Source of the DNA: Chloroflexota bacterium
Lineage (GTDB): Bacteria > Chloroflexota > Dehalococcoidia > Lucifugimonadales > JADFKI01
DNA: 17,367 nucleotides
Reading direction: 5' to 3'
Assembly: GCA_022565015.1 (NCBI GenBank)
Contig: JADFKI010000045.1
Location: forward strand, 1 to 17,367
Under the pieces are notes generated by a model. The model did not search any database. It was not told the origin of the DNA and saw nothing but the letters and a program-made list of their open reading frames with translations. The position numbers and the translations under genes are program-made. Shown piece by piece: positions 15,206-17,367 of this stretch; position 1 is the stretch's first letter, and each line of letters begins with the position of its first letter.

Positions 15206-16000
15206 TCAGAACCGCAGCGAGGCCGTCCAGAGCCTGCGGTCGACCTCCTCGGCCAGGGTCTCGGCAAAGGACTCGGCGGCGGGGTTCAACAGCAGCTGCC
15301 GAAGCGTGCGGCGCGGCCTGACGTAGACTGGCTTGCGAGGCGCGCGGGCCATGTCGGCGGCCATGTCGATGGCGGTGTCGAGGTCGCCAAGCTCGTCCAC
15401 AAGGCCCAGCTCCTTGGCCTTGGTTGCCCAGTAGACCTCGCCCGTGGCGATCTCCCGAACGCGGCCCTCGTCCAGCTTCCTTGCCTTGGCCACGATGGAG
15501 ACAAAGGTATCGTACGACTCGTCGATCAGCGCCTGCATCTTCACCTGCTCCTCCGGAGTGGCCTCGCGCCAGAAGGCCCCCATGTCCTTGTAGGCGCCGC
15601 TCTTGCTGACATTCACGCCGATTCCGTGTCGCTCCAAAAACTCCCGAAGCACCGGCCTGACGGATATGACTCCAATGGAGCCAATAATTGCGCCGGGCGT
15701 CGCGATGATCTTGTGGGCGGCGCAGGCGATATAGTACGAGCCGGAGGCGCCCAGCCCACGCACGCTGGCGATGACCGGCTTCTTCGCGGCGACCTTAAGT
15801 ACGCTGCGGTACAGGTAGTCCGACGCCGACACGCCTCCGCCGGGAGAGTCTATGTCCAACACGAGGGCTCGCGCCCTGTCGTCCTTCTCGATGGAGGAGA
15901 AGACCTTGTCGTAAACGTGCGACTTCACGCCGCCGCCAATGGTGCCGAACAGCTCCACGACGGCGATATTCCGCCCCAGCCTTCCACGAAAAACCAGCAT
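15206..16000 (-). CDS. sppA: signal peptide peptidase SppA (S49 family)
   Basis: 264 residues of the short, single-domain SppA type. The clan motifs are DIDSPGGGVSASD (49-61), the nucleophile S86 in GLGASGSYYIA, and the general base K138 in SGAYKDMGAF; the 52-residue distance between them equals that between S147 and K199 of the Bacillus enzyme. These proteases form rings and degrade cleaved signal peptides and other membrane-bound fragments. The usual N-terminal membrane anchor is absent: the chain begins with MLVFRGRLGRNIAVVEL, directly at the first strand of the fold. ATG 16000 has GGAG nine bases upstream, and no in-frame hydrophobic extension was found. C-terminal residues after about 222 are basic, then amphipathic. 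Confidence 0.9.
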   Translation of the reverse strand: MLVFRGRLGRNIAVVELFGTIGGGVKSHVYDKVFSSIEKDDRARALVLDIDSPGGGVSASDYLYRSVLKVAAKKPVIASVRGLGASGSYYIACAAHKIIATPGAIIGSIGVISVRPVLREFLERHGIGVNVSKSGAYKDMGAFWREATPEEQVKMQALIDESYDTFVSIVAKARKLDEGRVREIATGEVYWATKAKELGLVDELGDLDTAIDMAADMARAPRKPVYVRPRRTLRQLLLNPAAESFAETLAEEVDRRLWTASLRF

Positions 16001-16020
16001 GTCTTATTGCTCCAATATTA

Positions 16021-16060
16021 AATCTCCTCCCCTTGTTTAAGGGGAGGACCAAGGAGGGGT
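16021..16060. repeat. dispersed hairpin repeat, copy D
   Basis: CCTCCCC (16026-16032), loop TTGTTTAA, GGGGAGG (16041-16047): a perfect seven-base stem with the same C/T-arm, A/T-loop, G/A-arm layout as copies A-C. It is followed by CCAAGGAGGGGTTGG. Confidence 0.5.
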
Positions 16061-16079
16061 TGGCTCCGCCCTCGTCCCG

Positions 16080-16234
16080 ACCTTACCCTTTGCAAGAAAA
16101 GGTATTCAACAGTTTCGATTCGGGCTCTCGAGTTAGAGACGCGGAGCTCCTGAGTCGAGAGCAGGCGTTAGCGCGCCCGGCCTTCAGTCATTGTAACGGC
16201 CTGACCTATCTAGCGGTAGGGACGGCCTTTTTTT
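16080..16234 (+). ncRNA. candidate structured RNA or attenuated leader
   Basis: An eight-base perfect stem, GCTCTCGA (16124-16131) with TCGAGAGC (16155-16162), encloses the palindrome GGAGCTCC (16143-16150). A small hairpin GGCG/CGCC (16164-16177) follows, then the T-tailed terminator ending at 16234. No + strand gene ends upstream (sppA runs the other way), so the terminator needs a transcript: either a small RNA or a leader of the phosphatase gene. I found no clear promoter, so the 5' end is a guess. It is not a recognisable tRNA, 6S or SRP RNA. Confidence 0.35.
16198..16234 (+). terminator. strong rho-independent terminator
   Basis: GGCC (16198-16201) pairs with GGCC (16224-16227), and CCTA (16205-16208) with TAGG (16217-16220) inside it, around a three-by-three internal loop and an eight-base apical loop. 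Seven T residues (16228-16234) follow at once. Another GGCC at 16179-16182 could compete for pairing, as in an attenuator. Confidence 0.65.
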
Positions 16235-16305
16235 CGAGGACACTCGCCATTTAATATGCTATCTGTTCAACATGCGTGGCAGGTAGAAGGGGCTCAATGC
16301 TCACG

Positions 16306-16334
16306 TTGACCCCCCAGGCAACCCGACATACACT
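16306..16334 (+). promoter_or_regulatory. promoter of the phosphatase gene
   Basis: TTGACC (16306-16311) and TACACT (16329-16334) are separated by 17 bases, a good vegetative promoter. Transcription would begin near 16341, giving a short leader of about 27 bases that includes the AAAGGA ribosome binding site at 16354-16359. Confidence 0.5.
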
Positions 16335-16367
16335 ACGCCATAGTCAGGCAGCCAAAGGATATTATTG

Positions 16368-17360
16368 ATGACGCAGCAACCGGGCTCAGTCGACGAAGCC
16401 CTGCTGAAGCAGATCGAGGACCACGCCACCGTCATAGCACGGGAGGCGGGCGCGATCCTTGCCAGTCACTTCGGAAGCTCCCTCGACGTCCAGTACAAGG
16501 ACAAGAAGGAGACGGACCCGGTTACTAACGCCGATAAAGAGACCCAGGAGTATCTCGAGAAGGCCATATTGAAAAGATTTCCGGACCACGGGATTCTCGG
16601 CGAGGAGCAGGACGGCGATGATGCGGATAAGGAAAAGGCAGGCAAAGAGCCGGCCAAGGACATCGTCTGGGTCCTGGACCCTCTGGACGGCACCAAGAAC
16701 TTCCTGGCGGGGCTGCCGCTCTTCGCCTGCTCCATCGGCGTGATGCATAGGGGCGTCCCGATAGCCGGCGCCGTATACCTGCCGTGGCCCGCGGAAGGTG
16801 GAGGCATGGTGCTTCACGCCCGCAAAGGGGGCGGCGCCTTCTCAGACGACGAGCCGATGTCCGTCGTCGAATCCGACGAGCCAAAGGGAAACGGGATGGT
16901 CACCCTCCCCGGCGGCTTCGGCATGATGTTCCGCTTCAAGAAGCCGATGCGGGGAAAGGTCGGGGACGTTCGGATGACGGGCAGCATCGCCTACGAGCTC
17001 GCCATGGTGGCCAGGGGCGTGACGCAGTTCACGGTCACGACCGCGCCCAAGCTGTGGGACGTCGCCGGCGGCGTAATGCTCGTTCAGGAGGCGGGCGGCC
17101 TCGTGATGCGCGGCCACCGCACCAAGCGCGCGTTGGGCCTGTCGCGCGGCATACGCTGGGAGCCCATGGAGGCGTTGGTGGCGGACTGGCGGAGCGGCAA
17201 GACGACGATGAAGCAGCTCCGCGACTGGTCGGCGATAACCTTCCTCGGCAACCCCAAGGTCGTGCGCTACGTCACCTCCAACATCTCCACGAAGGCCACG
17301 CTCCGGTGGCGGCTGCGGCGGGCGTGGCGACGAACATACGCAGGCAAACAGCGTCAATAA
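16368..17360 (+). CDS. inositol monophosphatase-family phosphatase
   Basis: 330 residues. Metal and catalytic residues are complete: GEE (78-80), DPLDGTKNF (D104, D107) and WDVAGG (D231). The early part has the usual KETDPVTNADK (47-57). The family is a set of Mg2+-dependent, Li+-sensitive phosphatases acting on inositol phosphates, fructose-1,6-bisphosphate, PAP or histidinol phosphate; the sequence does not decide between them. It is about 65 residues longer than a typical 265-residue member: an Asp/Glu/Lys-rich insert after GEE (about 81-97) and a C-terminal tail with a basic, Arg-rich end account for this. ATG 16368 is chosen over the TTG just before it because AAAGGA ends eight bases upstream. 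It has its own promoter and is divergent from sppA. Confidence 0.9.
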   Translation: MTQQPGSVDEALLKQIEDHATVIAREAGAILASHFGSSLDVQYKDKKETDPVTNADKETQEYLEKAILKRFPDHGILGEEQDGDDADKEKAGKEPAKDIVWVLDPLDGTKNFLAGLPLFACSIGVMHRGVPIAGAVYLPWPAEGGGMVLHARKGGGAFSDDEPMSVVESDEPKGNGMVTLPGGFGMMFRFKKPMRGKVGDVRMTGSIAYELAMVARGVTQFTVTTAPKLWDVAGGVMLVQEAGGLVMRGHRTKRALGLSRGIRWEPMEALVADWRSGKTTMKQLRDWSAITFLGNPKVVRYVTSNISTKATLRWRLRRAWRRTYAGKQRQ

Positions 17361-17367
17361 AGCAACC

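Larger units (their letters stand above)
16001..16367. other. 367-base gene-free stretch with structured DNA
   Basis: Between the divergent starts of sppA and the phosphatase gene. It contains hairpin repeat copy D (16021-16060), a nested hairpin (16124-16162), a strong + strand terminator (16198-16234) and a promoter (16306-16334), each listed separately. No credible reading frame is present. Confidence 0.7.

Noticed and set aside
15171..16142. GTTAGAGACG repeated at about 15171 and 16132
   Set aside because: Only about ten bases match and the flanks differ, so this is consistent with chance and gives no evidence of an attachment site or mobile element.
16100..16200. A tRNA on either strand (TTTCGATTC and several stems are present)
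   Set aside because: The T-loop-like sequence is not flanked by pairing arms, and no cloverleaf with an acceptor stem can be drawn.

Overview
The window is bacterial, GC-rich (one stretch inside mazG, 9241-9300, counts to 40 of 60 G+C) and densely coded. It carries 12 intact-looking protein genes, two long genes each broken by a single frame change, one short gene remnant, and several regulatory and repeat elements. I see no rRNA, tRNA, CRISPR array or insertion sequence. The mix of enolase-superfamily sugar-acid enzyme, uronate-dehydrogenase-like SDR, unsaturated-uronyl hydrolase, LarB, a TIGR01906/DUF1461 membrane protein, MazG, SppA and frequent TTG starts fits a Chloroflexota genome of the SAR202/Dehalococcoidia type. 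That placement is inferred from gene content only.

Left part (1-6700): a short-chain dehydrogenase most like uronate dehydrogenase lies on the + strand (217-990). Facing it is a minus-strand series: a peptidase-M14-like plus GH88/105 fusion (frame broken), an enolase-superfamily sugar-acid enzyme, a ChrA chromate transporter, the SD-led first 43 codons of a second SDR gene with an in-frame stop, and an M28-peptidase-like gene (frame broken). The hydrolase, the SDR and the enolase-family enzyme could form a uronate route: release of the uronate, oxidation to the aldarolactone, then isomerisation or dehydration. Both peptidase-like domains appear to have lost their metal ligands.

Middle part (6700-12240): two hairpin repeats, then larB with a clear promoter but no normal start codon, a Lit-like (DUF1461) membrane protein divergent from mazG, a bidirectional terminator, a small secreted protein of unknown family, and a PhoB-type regulator/histidine kinase pair with a near-consensus promoter.

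Right part (12240-17367): an AT-richer two-gene cassette (DUF5678-like protein plus retropepsin-like aspartic protease, overlapping by 14 bases), an MFS exporter with a long Ala/Pro-rich N-terminus, an AT-rich spacer, a SppA protease without an obvious membrane anchor, a structured non-coding stretch ending in a strong T-tailed terminator, and an inositol-monophosphatase-family phosphatase with its own promoter.
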